Source: Zygaena filipendulae
Lineage: Eukaryota; Arthropoda; Insecta; Lepidoptera; Zygaenidae
DNA: 64,000 bases
Direction of reading: 5' to 3'
NCBI GenBank assembly: GCA_907165275.2
Contig: OU015654.1
Location: 1,567,501-1,631,500, forward strand
The notes beneath the pieces were generated by a model that was not told where the DNA came from, made no database searches, and saw only the letters and a program-made list of their open reading frames with translations. Positions 11,814 through 23,662 of the stretch are shown here, in pieces (position 1 is the stretch's first letter; every line of letters starts with the position of its first letter). The translations under genes and the position numbers were made by a program.

Positions 11814-12330
11814 AGTTCTGTTACACAAAATATTTTTAATATACATAGTACTTACATTTCTAAATCCCCCAATAATTTAGTTTGAACTCACCCGAACCAG
11901 TTCCAATTATTCAATGGGTAATTTAATATTATATTCTCATCTTAAATATTCTAGCCTTAATAGTCTAGTCTTTTGTGTGGGCATTGTACTACTACTGTGG
12001 GCTAGAGACGCGGCAGTGATATTGTGGCAGCCATCAATAATTCATAGTGTACCGTGAATTATTGCTGTAACGAAACGTGCGGATTTATGAACGCTTTCCT
12101 TTGCTTCCACGTAGTCTTTGATAGATGGCACAAAATACTCAAGGACAAAGAGAAAGAAGAAAAAAAAGCTGAATACCAACAAAGGATTTGTAATTCTATT
12201 CGATGATAATGTCCTGTGTATTTTTATTAGTATTTGATAGCATGAAATCGCTAAAGTAGTTGAGGCGAAGATAGTTTGGGAGGTCTGATCATCCTTTCAA
12301 ACCAATATCCTGATGAACTAGTGGGTAGAT

Positions 12331-12413
12331 GTCCCAAAACTCAAAGGTAAGTTGAGAGGTTGTCCCAATACTCAAAGGTAAGTTGAGAGGTTGTCCCAAC
12401 ACTCAAAGGTAAG
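12331..12413. repeat. 31-bp tandem repeat, 2.7 copies
   Basis: Unit GTCCCAANACTCAAAGGTAA plus GTTGAGAGGTT at 12331, 12362 and 12393. Confidence 0.9.
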
Positions 12414-12702
12414 AGGAGGAGGCATTTTATTAAAAATTCAGAAACAAATAATTAAAATGTTATATCTATCGGTTACGGGATCCTATTTTTTTTGTTACTA
12501 TCTGCTGAATTTATATATTTAACTACATATTTTGTGCTCTGCAACATTATAAAGATGCTGTCACCAATCCTGTTTATTATGAATTATAAACAGTTATAAA
12601 CTGGCGTATATTCTTGTATAGTGAGACATAACCAATTAATTTTGTTAAAGGTTCAATTTGTTCACAAATAAGTTGTTTTTTTTTTTCGAAAATAACTACT
12701 AT

Positions 12703-13958
12703 CTATGGATCCACATTGATACTCATTCTGGGACTGAAAAATCTCTTAAAATATATGCCGTTGATTTTCTGAATAGAACCTTTCAAATCGTTTCGATTAT
12801 CGTCATCGCTCTCTTGTCGCGATAAGTTCTCTTCTCCATCCAAGTTATCACCATCTGGTGCAGGGTCCTGGAGCAGAGTGTAGAACTCGCGGAGGTTCAA
12901 AACGAAATCTTTTGGTGGAGATTTGGTCGTTGTTGTGGAAGATGTTGTTGTTATTGATTTATCTGGTGATCTGTAATATATTAAAAAATATTCTTTTTGA
13001 GGTGATACCAGCTTAATAATCCTTACTAATATTATAAATGTGAAAGTGAGTTTGTTACGCTTTCACGCCTTAACGGCTCAACCAATCATCATGAAATTTC
13101 GCATGCACGTTATCAGGGGTACAGAGAAGGACATTAGATATTTTTTATCACGGAATTCCTGCGGCAACTCCGACATTACCGCGGGCGAAACCGCGGGGAA
13201 CATGCAGCTGGTCTAAATATAAAGACACTTCCTCACTATTTATCAACGGAAGCTGCAACTGCTGAAGCTAAAAACATGGTACAGTACTTTGCTTTTGCGA
13301 TGTAAAGACTCAGTAAGAAAGGACTATTCGCAATTCAACTTTGAGGGTTGGCAAAAGGTTGTATAGAAGCGGGTAAAAACGGTAGAGGCAAATATACGTA
13401 TTTTGGATCGATTATATAGATACTTAGTGCCAAAAAAGCTGTGTAATGACGTCTTAAAATTAAATTATTTTAATAAATAGATAAAGAAACTCTTTTAAAT
13501 AAATAAGTAAATAAATCCTAAACGACATTGTGATTTTATTCTGTATTATTTGTTTTCAGCATCTTCGCCTGCGTAGATTTAGAGACTCCACCAGAAACCT
13601 CAAGATAAGCTCTCTCTTTTGCAACCTTTGTGCAAAAACTCACATCAATTTGTTCCTCAGTCACTATTAACTGTAAATGAACCCACTTTAGCACAGTATT
13701 ACCAAATGTTTTACTTCACCTCTGAATCGTGTTTTTCTTCTGTTTGCTCTTCATAACGTTGATGAAATGTGTGGCTGCTCTGGTAGCGAAGTCATTGGCC
13801 AACTCCCTCAGGTACTCGGACGATATCAAAGACTTGAAAGTGTCCACCAACTGTTCATGGTCCATCCGAACCATTACCGTTTCTCTCTCCTTCTCGACCA
13901 AACATTTGGAGAAACTGCACAGGAATAGAGATACGATTGCATAACAACAGAATTTCAT
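12703..13958 (-). CDS. Small secreted protein, two exons, unknown family
   Basis: Exon 1 (13958-13720) begins at ATG and encodes a cleavable signal peptide (MKFCCYAIVSLFLCSFSKC) followed by a helical region with DHEQLVDTFKSLISSEYLRELANDFATR. It ends at CAGAG|GTGAAGT. Exon 2 (12970-12703) follows a TATATTACAG acceptor; the split codon AG+A gives Arg, so the phase fits. Exon 2 encodes a Ser/Thr-rich linker (SITTTSSTTTTKSPP), a segment LREFYTLLQDP, an acidic stretch (SDDDNRND) and a C-terminus with IYFKRFFSP, stopping at TAG. Total is 169 codons with stop. The 749-bp intron holds a Helitron-like copy (13021-13212). A possible AATAAA lies near 12572-12577. I do not recognise the family; one cysteine pair is in the signal peptide, so it is not a cysteine-rich toxin fold. 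Secretion is inferred. Confidence 0.65.
13021..13212 (+). mobile_element. Helitron-like element in the intron of the secreted-protein gene
   Basis: Complete-looking copy: CCTTACTAATATTATAAATG start, ACGCTTTCACGCC, ATCATGAAATTTCGCATGC, ACCGCGGGCGAAACCGCGG end with a slightly mutated terminus (CTGGT). Confidence 0.85.
13536..13715 (-). other. Open frame continuing past the exon 1 TGA
   Basis: Directly after the in-frame TGA (13716-13718) that the intron donor precedes, the same frame is open for about 59 codons to TAA, including VTEEQIDVSF and AYLEVSGGVSK. It could be an old exon, a read-through tail or chance. No acceptor in matching phase joins it to exon 1. Strong donor-like GTGAGT and acceptor-like TTTACAG sites bracket 27 nt of it. 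Confidence 0.25.
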
Positions 13959-14087
13959 ATTGATAGCAATGCAATTTTCGTTGCAAAGTATTTTTAGTCG
14001 TAAAATACGTGAAATGTCGTTAAAATTTTAACAGTTTAATCACGAATTCGTCAAGGTTTCGATCACAAAGGAGGGTTTTATTTTTGA

Positions 14088-14330
14088 CTAGCTGTGCCGC
14101 GCGGTTTCACCCACGATAATTTCGAAGTTCCCGCGGAATTGTTCCATACAAACTTTGCAACCCCTTTTTATCCTTTTGGGGGTTGAATTTTGAAAAATCC
14201 TTTCTTATCGGATGCCTACGTCACACTAAGAACACGCCGTCAAAGTTTCAGGTCTCTATAATCAGCGGTTTAGGCTGTGCGTTGATCCATCAGTCATTCA
14301 GGAAAAAGCATTTTATATGAATAGATTGAT
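14088..14330 (-). mobile_element. Helitron-like element, long subfamily
   Basis: CTAG 14088-14091, TGTGCCGCGCGG, TTTGCAACCCC and GGTTGAATTTTGAAAAATCC; lies just upstream of the secreted-protein gene. Confidence 0.8.
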
Positions 14331-14819
14331 TCATTTGTTACGAGTTTTTTATACAAACCATCATTTATAATGTGCACCAAAGCTAATATAGTGCCTATCC
14401 AGAAATTCTGCAATATCATTCCCTGAAAGAATTGAAATAGAATCGAATCATGAAACACTTCCTTCTATAAATACTTAAGTGGCAATCAATATGACGATGA
14501 CAAAGTGAATTCAATTTCCGAGGCTTCACTCGCTTGAGTCAATTTATTATTGATATCGGAGCGATGTTATTTTATGTATAGCAGTCCTTTAATTATTTAT
14601 ACGATTGATTTGTTACGCGTGTACGAGTAATTAGATATGCGATGATCTTTGGATAAAATATTTTATTCAGAAGCCAATTTATTGCAACACGCTATTGTAC
14701 GATGGCTTAAGAACCATACGTTTCTAAGCCGTTTAACTTATCTACTACGTAAATAGCTCCATATATCACAGTCTCTTCTTACCTGTTCGGCAAACGAATT
14801 ATTTAATTGTATTAAATTA
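14331..14819. other. No supported gene
   Basis: AT-rich; nothing recognised. Confidence 0.4.
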
Positions 14820-15012
14820 TAGCTGTTCACTGCGGTTTCTACTGCGGTAATTTCAAAGTTCTCGCAGGAATACCAGGTAACGATATAGCCTATTACACTC
14901 AGGAATAACGTAGCTTTCTAGGGGCAAAATAATTTTTGGATCGGTTCAGTAGATCCAGAGATTACCCCCTATAACCACAGAAATTCACAAATTAAATATT
15001 AGTAAGATTGTA
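14820..15012 (-). mobile_element. Helitron-like element, Lep1-type body
   Basis: ATAGCTGTTCACTGCGG, then TATAGCCTATTACACTCAGG and AAATATTAGTAAGATTG at the high end. Confidence 0.65.
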
Positions 15013-15042
15013 AAATTATTACTTACAGTGTGCTTTAGTCTG

Positions 15043-15172
15043 AGCGTCTTGTATATGTATCTATAGTATAATATATATGTAATAATATGTATTTGTATAG
15101 TTATAGCTTGGTGTGGGATCAAGTAGATCTGTGTGTTGTGAAGTGGATTATAATTATTATTATTATTATAAC
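15043..15172 (+). mobile_element. SINE 3' part, second family
   Basis: Shares CTATAGTATAATATATA and GTGGGATCAAGTAGATCTG with the SINE at 10447-10700 in opposite orientation, ending in (TTA)n. The tRNA head is missing. Confidence 0.65.
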
Positions 15173-15505
15173 TACCTTAAGCTCATCAAGGGAAATAGTA
15201 GCTTAAGAAAAATCAAGATTGTTCTACTTGTACACATGCCAATATCTAAGTTATTCAGAATAGCTGGAGCTCAAACTGAACTAGCCATAATTCCGATCAA
15301 TATCACTCTCATAACAGAGGCTTCCTCTGTAATTATTGATAGAGGAAGGCATTCGGTAGTGGTGCGGCTTGGTGCATTATTAATTATATTTGGCTCCGTT
15401 TAGCGAAGCTTTGGTACACGACACCGTCGGTTTGATGGTTAGCAAACTTGATGCCATATACGCCAAGGGTGGTAGGTTCTCTCTTCTCATCAGAGTTATT
15501 TGTGA

Positions 15506-15788
15506 CTAGCTGTGCCCCGCGGTTTCACCCGCATGAAAGGTTTTTATACAACAACTTTTTTTCCCGACATCTGATTTCAATGAAACAAAGCCTATATGTA
15601 GCTCCAGGCTAAGCTTAGCATGTCAATCCGTTCAGTAGATTCGCAGATTATCGCAGACAGACAGAAAATAATTTTGAAAACATTTCTTTTTGGACTTGGC
15701 TACTCTTCTTTTATCACCCCTCTCAATTTTAGGTAAAAATATTCAATGTACAGAATCGCGAATTCTACTCTTTTATTATAGTATAGAT
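15506..15788 (-). mobile_element. Helitron-like element, second subfamily
   Basis: CTAG 15506-15509 with CTGTGCCCCGCGG; body shares AGCTCCAGGCTAAGCTTAGC with the copy at 1375-1570. Confidence 0.8.
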
Positions 15789-16291
15789 TACCCTGAGTTG
15801 AGATGTTTAGACTACTTTATGATTGGTAAACAGTTAGGTATTTTAAAATAAGAAAGTTCTTGAGAAACATTTTAAACGATCAAATACCTATCATTGAAAT
15901 AAAAAAATTGTAATATCTTTTAATAAACTTTCTTTTTATTTTTTAATTTGTTTTGTCTGAATTAATAAATAAATAAAATAAAATAAACAGCAGACGAGAT
16001 TACCATGAAAATTGTATAAGTTTTTATTTCCAAGTTTGTATACCTACTTTAGGCCAAAGACTATTTTTAATTCGGATTCAATTGATAGAGTGGATTTTCC
16101 AAAGTTTTGATTTTTGAAGTCGCAAGTCGTCCTTGATAATAGAAAAATCGATTTCCGGACCGATCCGATTGTCATACTCTATCTGTAGTCAATCAACAAA
16201 TAAAAGATTTAATGACGAACTGCAGTAGTCCAACTTTAGTGCCGAGACGCTACTGCCTTCCCAATAAAAAAAGGCCTCATATACATTACCG

Positions 16292-16438
16292 TATAAAAAC
16301 CGTATAAAACTCCGCTCTGGAATCCGGTCGATATTCAATAGAGCAGTCAAGGCGGGACGTGGATACTTGCAGCATGACTCGCGAAGGTCGTTAAGTGTTA
16401 TGTGATGGCAGTCGAGAGAAGGTAATTCGATATAGCCA
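16292..16438 (+). promoter_or_regulatory. Candidate TATA promoter and 5' exon
   Basis: Two TATAAAA boxes (16292-16298 and 16303-16309) lie 30-50 bp upstream of GCAGTC (16343-16348). The following GC-richer segment ends at two donor-like sites, AGAAG|GTAATT (16421) and GCCA|GTAAGT (16438). It has the layout of a non-coding first exon; no downstream exon is identified. Confidence 0.35.
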
Positions 16439-16449
16439 GTAAGTGCTAA

Positions 16450-17165
16450 TGAAAGGTATACCTACTTTGTTTTAGATGATACACATTGGTGTGTATGTAA
16501 CGGTTTGCTTGAATCTGTTGACAAAACAGAAGTTACAAATCAAAATAAATACGCGAGTGTCGTAGAGCACTTGGTTAGAACGAAGTTATTTTGCGTGAAA
16601 AGAGGCAAAAATACAAAAAAAAAAACTCATTTCGCTAAAAATTATAGTTGCTTCGTTTTTCCGTAGAGCAGCCTATGACGCCGTGACGGAAAATGAATTT
16701 TCACTCCATCGCAACATTAAATATTTTCGGCAGAAATTTGAAGCTATCAATGAAATAAAATTATATAACATTTGATAATAATTTATGTTCATGTGTGTTC
16801 GTCTGTTTTACAAAAAATGAGAAACCATCGAACCGTTCGAGGACGACTGTTAATTGCTATTTTATGTAGGCATAACCCTTAGAAATCTAATATTCGAATA
16901 TTAGAAATCAAAATTCTATAAGTACCTACGTACTACCATTTTTTGCCCTAACAATTAGTTGTTACCTATTAAAAAAATTAGGGCTCATTTAAAAACAATG
17001 CTTAGCCTTCTCTTTGATTTATTTTTATTAAATCATTGGTAGTTTTTTTTTTTTTTTTGAGTGACGCCAATTCGAGTGATTTAAATATAATCAATTCAAT
17101 ATAAAAAGATACTATAAGAGTGAGGTGTGTTTGATAACTGGTTCACCAAAAGTTGCAGATTATTA
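16450..17165. other. No supported gene
   Basis: Downstream of a candidate first exon, so possibly intronic. A T-run lies at about 17043-17060; no exon seen. Confidence 0.4.
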
Positions 17166-17172
17166 TAGCATA

Positions 17173-17556
17173 CTAGCTGTTCCCCGCGGTTTCACCCGCG
17201 GTAATTTCGGGAGCTCCCACAGAAATTCCGGGATAAAAGTACCTTATGTCCTTTTCTGTACCCCAGACAACGTGTAAGCAAAATTTAATGATGATCGGCT
17301 GAGCTGTTAAGGCGTGAAAGCGTAACAAACAAACAAATTCATTTTCGCATTTATAATAAAGGCATATAGTAGGATAGCTGTGCCCCGCGGTAATTTCAGA
17401 GTTTCCGCGGGAATTCCGGGATAAAAAGTATCCTATATCCTTCTCTGTACCCCTGGCAACGTGCATGCCAAATTTCATCCAAATCCGTTCCGCCGTTTTT
17501 GCGTGATTCAGTAACAAACATCCAAACATCCACACTTTCACATTTATAATATTAGT
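17173..17556 (-). mobile_element. Two tandem Helitron-like elements
   Basis: First copy 17173-17362 (CTAG 17173-17176, TGTTCCCCGCGG, (AAAC)n tail), second copy 17375-17556 (TAGCTGTGCCCCGCGG..TTTATAATATTAG). Both are in the same orientation, head to tail, as in Helitron tandem insertions. The 122-codon frame across them is not a gene. Confidence 0.8.
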
Positions 17557-17807
17557 TGGATAGTATGGAAGGATACGAGTATTGGTACTTTCTTGTTCGT
17601 CTCTTTCTTCACTGTGGCAACAGGCGGCTCGGATAAATAGAATACAGGTACTTTGTTTCTGAATTCAAATAAATGAAACTGACAATCCTCGAAACACGTA
17701 TTTGATATCGAATCAGTGTCGATTACGATCGATCGTGACACATCGAACACTCACACTAAACATAGTCGGTACACGGCTCAACACGACACGTTGCGCTCGG
17801 CTGGAGG

Positions 17808-17840
17808 CTATAAAAGTTAATGAGCCGGCTCGATTGTCAG
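17808..17840 (+). promoter_or_regulatory. Candidate core promoter
   Basis: CTATAAAAG at 17808-17816 lies about 29 bp before a TCAGG initiator-like site (17837-17841). The next 200 bp are GC-richer and without repeats. No coding frame starts convincingly after it. Confidence 0.3.
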
Positions 17841-17841
17841 G

Positions 17842-18728
17842 AATGTTACACTTCCACAAGGCGTCGGTGTAATCTGTTGGGAGTTGGGACTAACATCTAG
17901 CGTCTCGTACTCTACAGGACAGGCTGAATAGCGATGCCGTTGCTTTATGTGATAGCGTTCGAGCCACAATACAATTTTATGCTATTATATGGAACTGGAT
18001 GGAACAGGTCGAATTAGAAGAGCTAGTAACACGTTTACAAGTACTACTTTTTATTCGATGCATTGTGACGAAGCGATAACGCCATGGATGTGAGATTTTC
18101 ATTCGCAACTGGCCGCTACAAAAAGAGCCGTTGAAAAAAAATATTTGTAATTTTTAATGTTATTCATTTTTTATAACAGTTTGTGTGAATCTTAGGAAAT
18201 AAATTACCTATATGATGTCTCAAAATGATTCCTTCGACTTCCGCCAAGAGCTCTAAGAAAGTTAAAAAAGATCTAGCACTATTAATACGCTAATATGATT
18301 AACTCCCATTTCAAACCATAGGTACAACAGAGTAAAAGGGAATAAATACATCTAAAGGAACGGTACAAAACTTAAACGCACCAGTTAGAAAGAGAGAAAG
18401 AAATGTTAATAAATTCCCTTTGTTCCACAAAATTGTTTCCATCTGAACCGATGTGTTATACGTATGAGAGAATGGTTCTGTTCACTGGAGCCTTACTATA
18501 AGATGCTGCATTAAACTCCCTGTTGAAGTCAAAAACGTGTTGTCTGTTCCGATATGTTGAAGTTGAGATCGTGATTATCAATTAATAAGCATAGAACGGC
18601 ATTCAGCGCACGCAGAGTCATGGAGCTGTAAGTGTAGTTGAACAACTAGAGACCACGTGACTATGTTTCTCGGTGCGTCATTCGTAATTTCGCGCCGTTC
18701 CACGCGCATCCAATTGTTTTTGTTTCAA
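17842..18728. other. No supported gene
   Basis: Follows the promoter candidate at 17808. GC is moderate to about 18130, then AT-rich. No splice-flanked coding frame found. Confidence 0.4.
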
Positions 18729-19068
18729 ATAGGGATGTTGACGCCTTTTGAAAATAAATTAGATATTTGTTCGCTGGCCATCAAGTTAGAAAATAAAAAA
18801 ATTATGGACACGTATTTTTTGCCTTTTTCAAACTAATATAAATATACATAGATATAGCGCATTAAATTTTAGGGTTGGGGACTCGTGACGTCAATATTCA
18901 TTATAAGCCCCATACAAACTGCACCGGATAGTGACGTCACGCAAAATTTCAAACTCAATGTATCGCCGTTATTTTTTGATTACGCCAAAAAAAAGAAAAA
19001 ATACGTGTCCAATATTTTTTACTAATCTGCAAACCTAGCTAAACATTATTTTGCCAACTAGCCCATCC
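18729..19068 (+). mobile_element. CRE-bearing MITE, copy 2
   Basis: AATAGGGATGTTGAC start, paired CGTGACGTCA and AGTGACGTCACGC, end GCCAACTAGCCC. Confidence 0.8.
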
Positions 19069-19305
19069 GAACGGAACTTTGAATTGAACTATCGCTCTTT
19101 ATTGTGTAGTAACTCCATGGTGATTTTTTTTTGGTAACGACCCAACGGTGCACGGTGTTTGGACGTGTACGGCAAATCAGCCGCTGACCGAATGAGTCAG
19201 CGAGCGTGCGTACTGTACGCACAGTGTGTCGCTAACCGATTGAGCTATAAATTATAATATTATATATTTGTACACACACACACACCTAACTCTTTTATTC
19301 ATTAG

Positions 19306-19490
19306 ATGTTCCCTGCGATTTCACCCAAGTTAATTTCAGAGTTTCCGCAGGAATTCTGGCATGAAAATTGCACTATTGCCTTTTCTGTACCCCTGACAAT
19401 GTGTATGCGAAATTTTATGACGAACGATCGAGTAATTAAGGCGTGAAAGCGAAACAAACAAACACACAAACCCATTTACAGTATTAGTAA
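19306..19490 (-). mobile_element. Degenerate Helitron-like element
   Basis: GATGTTCCCTGCGATTTCACC low end, then TTGCCTTTTCTGTACCCCTG and GGCGTGAAAGCGAAACAAAC. Confidence 0.65.
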
Positions 19491-19753
19491 ATATTTTTAG
19501 TTTTAGTAAACTCGTGTTAGGGTCACAGCTCGCACTAGAGGCATTCGCTTGACGTCTATCCGAGCGACAAGCGTGCGACAAGCGAGCGAGAAACGGTTGC
19601 GGTGATGCGGACGGCCCTTGCTGGCTGGTCGGACCTAGAAGTGCGAAGATTCGTATTGGGAATAAGGCAAATCGATGCTTGAAAATCGAATATTTGAACT
19701 CGCTTTTCCTCGAATTCATCGGCACCTTATCGGTATTTCGCAGTAAACAAAAG

Positions 19754-20413
19754 AATTGGGTATTCTCCAAGGTTTGAATATCAAAATTCTAATTAGTCCG
19801 TCAGTTAGAAAATAAAAAAATAATAGACACGTATTTTTTTCTTTTTCAATTTAATGAAAATGAACATAGATAAAGCGCATTAAAGTTTAGGGTGGGGGGC
19901 TCGTGACGTCAATATTCATTATAAGCGCCATACAAACCGCATTGAATTGTGACGTCACGCGAAATTTCAACTCAATGTATCTCTGTTATTTTTTGAGTAC
20001 GTAAAAAAAGAAAAAATACGTGTCCAATATTTTTTACTAATCTACACGACGGACAAAAAAAAATTTTTTTGTCAAGTAGCCAATTGGGTATTCTCCAGGG
20101 TATGAAAATCAAAATTCTAATTAGTCCGTCATTTAGAAAGTAAAAAAAATAATAGACACGTATTTTTTGCTTTTTCAAATTAATGGAAATAAACATAGAT
20201 AAAGCGCATTAACTGGGTGGGGGGACTCGTGACGTCAATATTCCGTATATAAGCCCCATACAAACTGCACCGGGCTGTGACGTCACGCGAAATTTCAACC
20301 CAATGTATCTTTGTAATTTTTTGATTACGTAAAAAAAGAAAAAATACATGTCCAATATTTTTTACTAATCTACGCGACAGACTAAAAAAAATTTTTTGTC
20401 GAGTAGCCAATTG
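19754..20413 (+). mobile_element. Tandem dimer of the CRE-bearing MITE (copies 3 and 4)
   Basis: Copy 3 (19754-20088) and copy 4 (20083-20413) are direct repeats meeting at a shared CAATTGGG. Each has ATTCTAATTAGTCCGTC, paired GTGACGTCA sites and ACGTGTCCAATATTTTTTAC (copy 4 has ACATG). Confidence 0.85.
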
Positions 20414-20609
20414 AGAACCTATTCCTTTTTTTAAGTCGGAGAAAACAGTTGTTATTTTCTTTATGTAAGGCGTAGACACATTGACGTTACGATCTCTACA
20501 AACTCATTCAACATATTGAGCGAAATTGAACCCTATCCGGTTAACCACCTCAAAATGCCGTGTCCAATATATCCATTTCCAAATTATGAAATCATTGTTT
20601 AGGTAGAAA

Positions 20610-20712
20610 CTCCGTCACATACCGCTCGCTCGGTCGCGCTCGCTCGCTATGCGGACTATTGCGACCGCGTCGTCGCACCGCACGGCTCGACGCCTCGCGC
20701 CACCGAATTCAA
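20610..20712. other. CpG-rich patch
   Basis: GCTCGCTCGGTCGCGCTCGC through GCCTCGCGCCACC is strikingly GC- and CpG-rich inside AT-rich DNA. No coding frame or repeat partner was found in this window. Confidence 0.6.
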
Positions 20713-22439
20713 ACCGTTGACGTTCCAAATTGGAATTGTATTTTTTTATTATCAATTTTTTTGTGCCATGGAAATGATTTTTCAATGGCTTCTGTATAGG
20801 GGTGTCTCTTCAGAAATAGTGATGTGACTTGCCTATATTTTGTCATGGGTAAAAACATTTTGAAAATTTTTAATAGAATTGATAACAACACAACATTTAT
20901 TTATTACACCAAATTTCTCACAGCTTTACAGTTATACTAATACACTGTGAAATTAAAAATAAGAAGTACAATGATAATACTGTAAAGACTGATAAAGAAT
21001 TACAATAAAACAATTTAAGATGCTAAATTTTTGATATGTTCCTCCGCTCGCAATACCTCAAGCAGTCATCGCGCACACACATCCATCGACTGGCAAACAA
21101 ATCTAATATTGATTAATAAATGCTTCATTTTTTATCCTAATCCAAAAAGATATACGTAAGTGATGTCGTTTCGGAATCCTGGTTTTATAACATTTTAGCT
21201 ACTTAGTACTTACAGAATATATGACTGTATAATCTATGCAAAGATTAGGTACTCTTTAAATCTTACTATAATTATGTAACCAAACTGAGGTTAGAAAGAC
21301 AAAATTCTATAATACGCTTGAAGCGTAACTAAATTTTAATTAGATTTGTGTCGTAATTAATTCTCGTATAACGACACAAATCTCATTCACTCATCAAACA
21401 GGTTTGATGTCTCGTTTTAATTCTACCACACGATACTATAACAGAAAGATAATACAATCACTACGCTACGCTAAAACATCTTCTCGTATAGTAAAGTCAT
21501 TAATTATATGAGTAAAGTTACCCGATTGTTGCCATATAAATTACTCACTTTAACCAGACGTTTTAATTTAAACAGCTGTCAAACGTTCTATTCTTCACTC
21601 ACCCATTGAGAGTGAAAGAGAAAGAGCCATTTTCATATCTCCAAATTTATATTCATCATCAAAGGATCGTATCGTTAAGTTCCTATTAACATTCAAATTT
21701 GGAATTCACGATTTGAAATAATGGCGTTCATGAGACGTGTTTCCGTTCTACAGCACAAAATATTAATTCCATGGTTTCTAAAGATTTTATGGCCGTAGAT
21801 ATAAGCAGCGAATGACGCCTTTCTAAACGATTCCCTTATTTCGCGGTATGCGATGGGTGCTGTTATTAAATTTAAAATTTGGAATTTAATTTTGTAATTT
21901 TAATGTTCGCTATGATTTCCACAGATACGTTCAGAAATGTTTGCTATTACACTGGAGGATATTATCAAAGTTTCGTTTGGTGTTCACTTCACTGCAGTTC
22001 AAGCAAATAACTTCGAATTTTAAGATTCATTTTACCTACCTATTGTACATCACATTCAATTAACTAGTTATGATTCACTTGTCCCAAAAATCATTGTTTC
22101 CGAACGAAATTAATATTGAATTACAAAATTTGCGTGGATACTTAAGAGTTTCGCGACGCGGTCGAAATAAAGTGAATAATTCGTTTAAATGGTTAATATA
22201 TTTATTTGTTTCCCTTTGTGTTGGAAGAATGCGTTTATTTCTCTCAAACAGACATTGTAATTGTATTAAATTCATTGTTTAATTTTCTTTAATGGTGATT
22301 TAGTTAAAATATCCGTAGCATTGTTTTCAACCTCAGGCGGATTGCACAGTTTTGAAATGAATTCAACAAAAAATAATAATTACCTACCTAAATCGCAACA
22401 TATTTCAGTTTTCTGCACGACGGTTGATGGAACTAGGAT
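20713..22439. other. No supported gene
   Basis: AT-rich. Includes a small hairpin GATTTGTGTCGT..ACGACACAAATC at about 21344-21384. Open frames at 22070-22282 overlap on both strands and have no coding signal. Confidence 0.45.
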
Positions 22440-22484
22440 AAGACTTATTTCAGTACAGGAAGACCGTGGGGGACAGCTAGTACC
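22440..22484 (+). mobile_element. Helitron-like 3' end scrap
   Basis: GACCGTGGGGGACAGCTAGT matches only the terminal part. Confidence 0.4.
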
Positions 22485-23014
22485 TTCTACATAAGTTTTC
22501 TTAAACTATAGGATATTATAAACTTTAATAAGGACGCGCTGCTTGTCTCAGGTTCCAATATTACCGTGTGTGAATATTACTAGGTTTAAATTTAAAATCC
22601 TCTTAAATAACGTTGGGAAAATTGCCATACATTCGCTGTCGAGAAAACATATTAATCGGCTTATGTGACACATGTTCACGCTTCGCCTGTTAAGGGGTTG
22701 AGTTACTCTAGATATACATACATATAATAGCAAAAACGTCTTTTGTCTCTTAATGTACATCAGGGATAAACTTTTCATCCGGGAAATCTTATCCTAAATA
22801 AAGCAAATAGCAACCGGAAAATTCTCAGATTATTTCTAAAATTATTTATTTATTCATTTATTTAACCCTTTCACAGCCATCTCCGTAATATAACAATCTA
22901 CGAGAGACGTGCTCCTGGAGACACGTAATATTACGTCACCAACAAACCAGTACACTATATTTATTAGATTAAAAGAAAGAAACCACTACATTTTATTTTA
23001 TTAGATTAAATAAG

Positions 23015-23314
23015 CTTGTTTTCAGGGTATGAAAATCGTAATTCTATTTGGTCCGTCTTGTAGATTAATAAAAAATAATACACCCGTATTTTTTGCTTAT
23101 TCAAATTATTGAAAAACTACTAAGATAAAACGCATTAAAATTTAGGGATTGGGGCTCTTGACGTCATAACGTGCTTTAAACTGTAGCACATTTCAACTTA
23201 ATGTATCGCCGTTTATTTATTTTTTTTAATTACGTGAAAATGAAAAAATACGTGTCCATATTTTTTATTAATCTACAAAACGGACTAAAAATTAAAGTTT
23301 GGATGACAAGCCCA
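23015..23314 (+). mobile_element. CRE-bearing MITE, copy 5, internally shortened
   Basis: ATGAAAATCGTAATTCTATT start, one TTGACGTCATAA, ATACGTGTCCATATTTTTTA, GATGACAAGCCC end; the segment with the second CRE is missing. Confidence 0.7.
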
Positions 23315-23484
23315 CTGTAAATGAATTCAACAATGAACTATCAATGTTAAATTACAATAATATTTAACTCCATCTGAAAAAAAAAAAACAGAAACGAAAA
23401 ACATACGAACACTGTAATTAGACGAAAAAATTAAAACTGAACACAAATCAGAAAATTGCCTTTACCACGCGTCTTTAGATAAGA

Positions 23485-23662
23485 CTAGCTGCGGTGAGTT
23501 TCGGAATTCCTACAGGAACTTTTTTTTTAAATAAAAGTAGCCTAAGGTACTAGTGAAAGTCCCGTCAAAATCGGTCTAGCCGTTTCAGAGATTAGCCGGA
23601 ACAAACAGACGATTTTTCTCAAATTTAAATAATTGATTTTTTTATGTATGTAGATATCGTTC
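23485..23662 (-). mobile_element. Helitron-like element
   Basis: CTAG 23485-23488, GCGGTGAGTTTCGGAATTCC, GTGAAAGTCCCGTCAAAATC; same body type as 931-1236 and 63786-64000. Confidence 0.65.

Noticed and set aside
17173..17541. 122-codon open frame on the minus strand
   Set aside because: It runs through two tandem Helitron-like copies, and the same peptide phrases arise wherever the repeat is open.
19336..19770. 144-codon open frame on the minus strand
   Set aside because: Joins a degenerate Helitron-like copy to adjacent GC-richer DNA; no ATG context, splice signal or domain.
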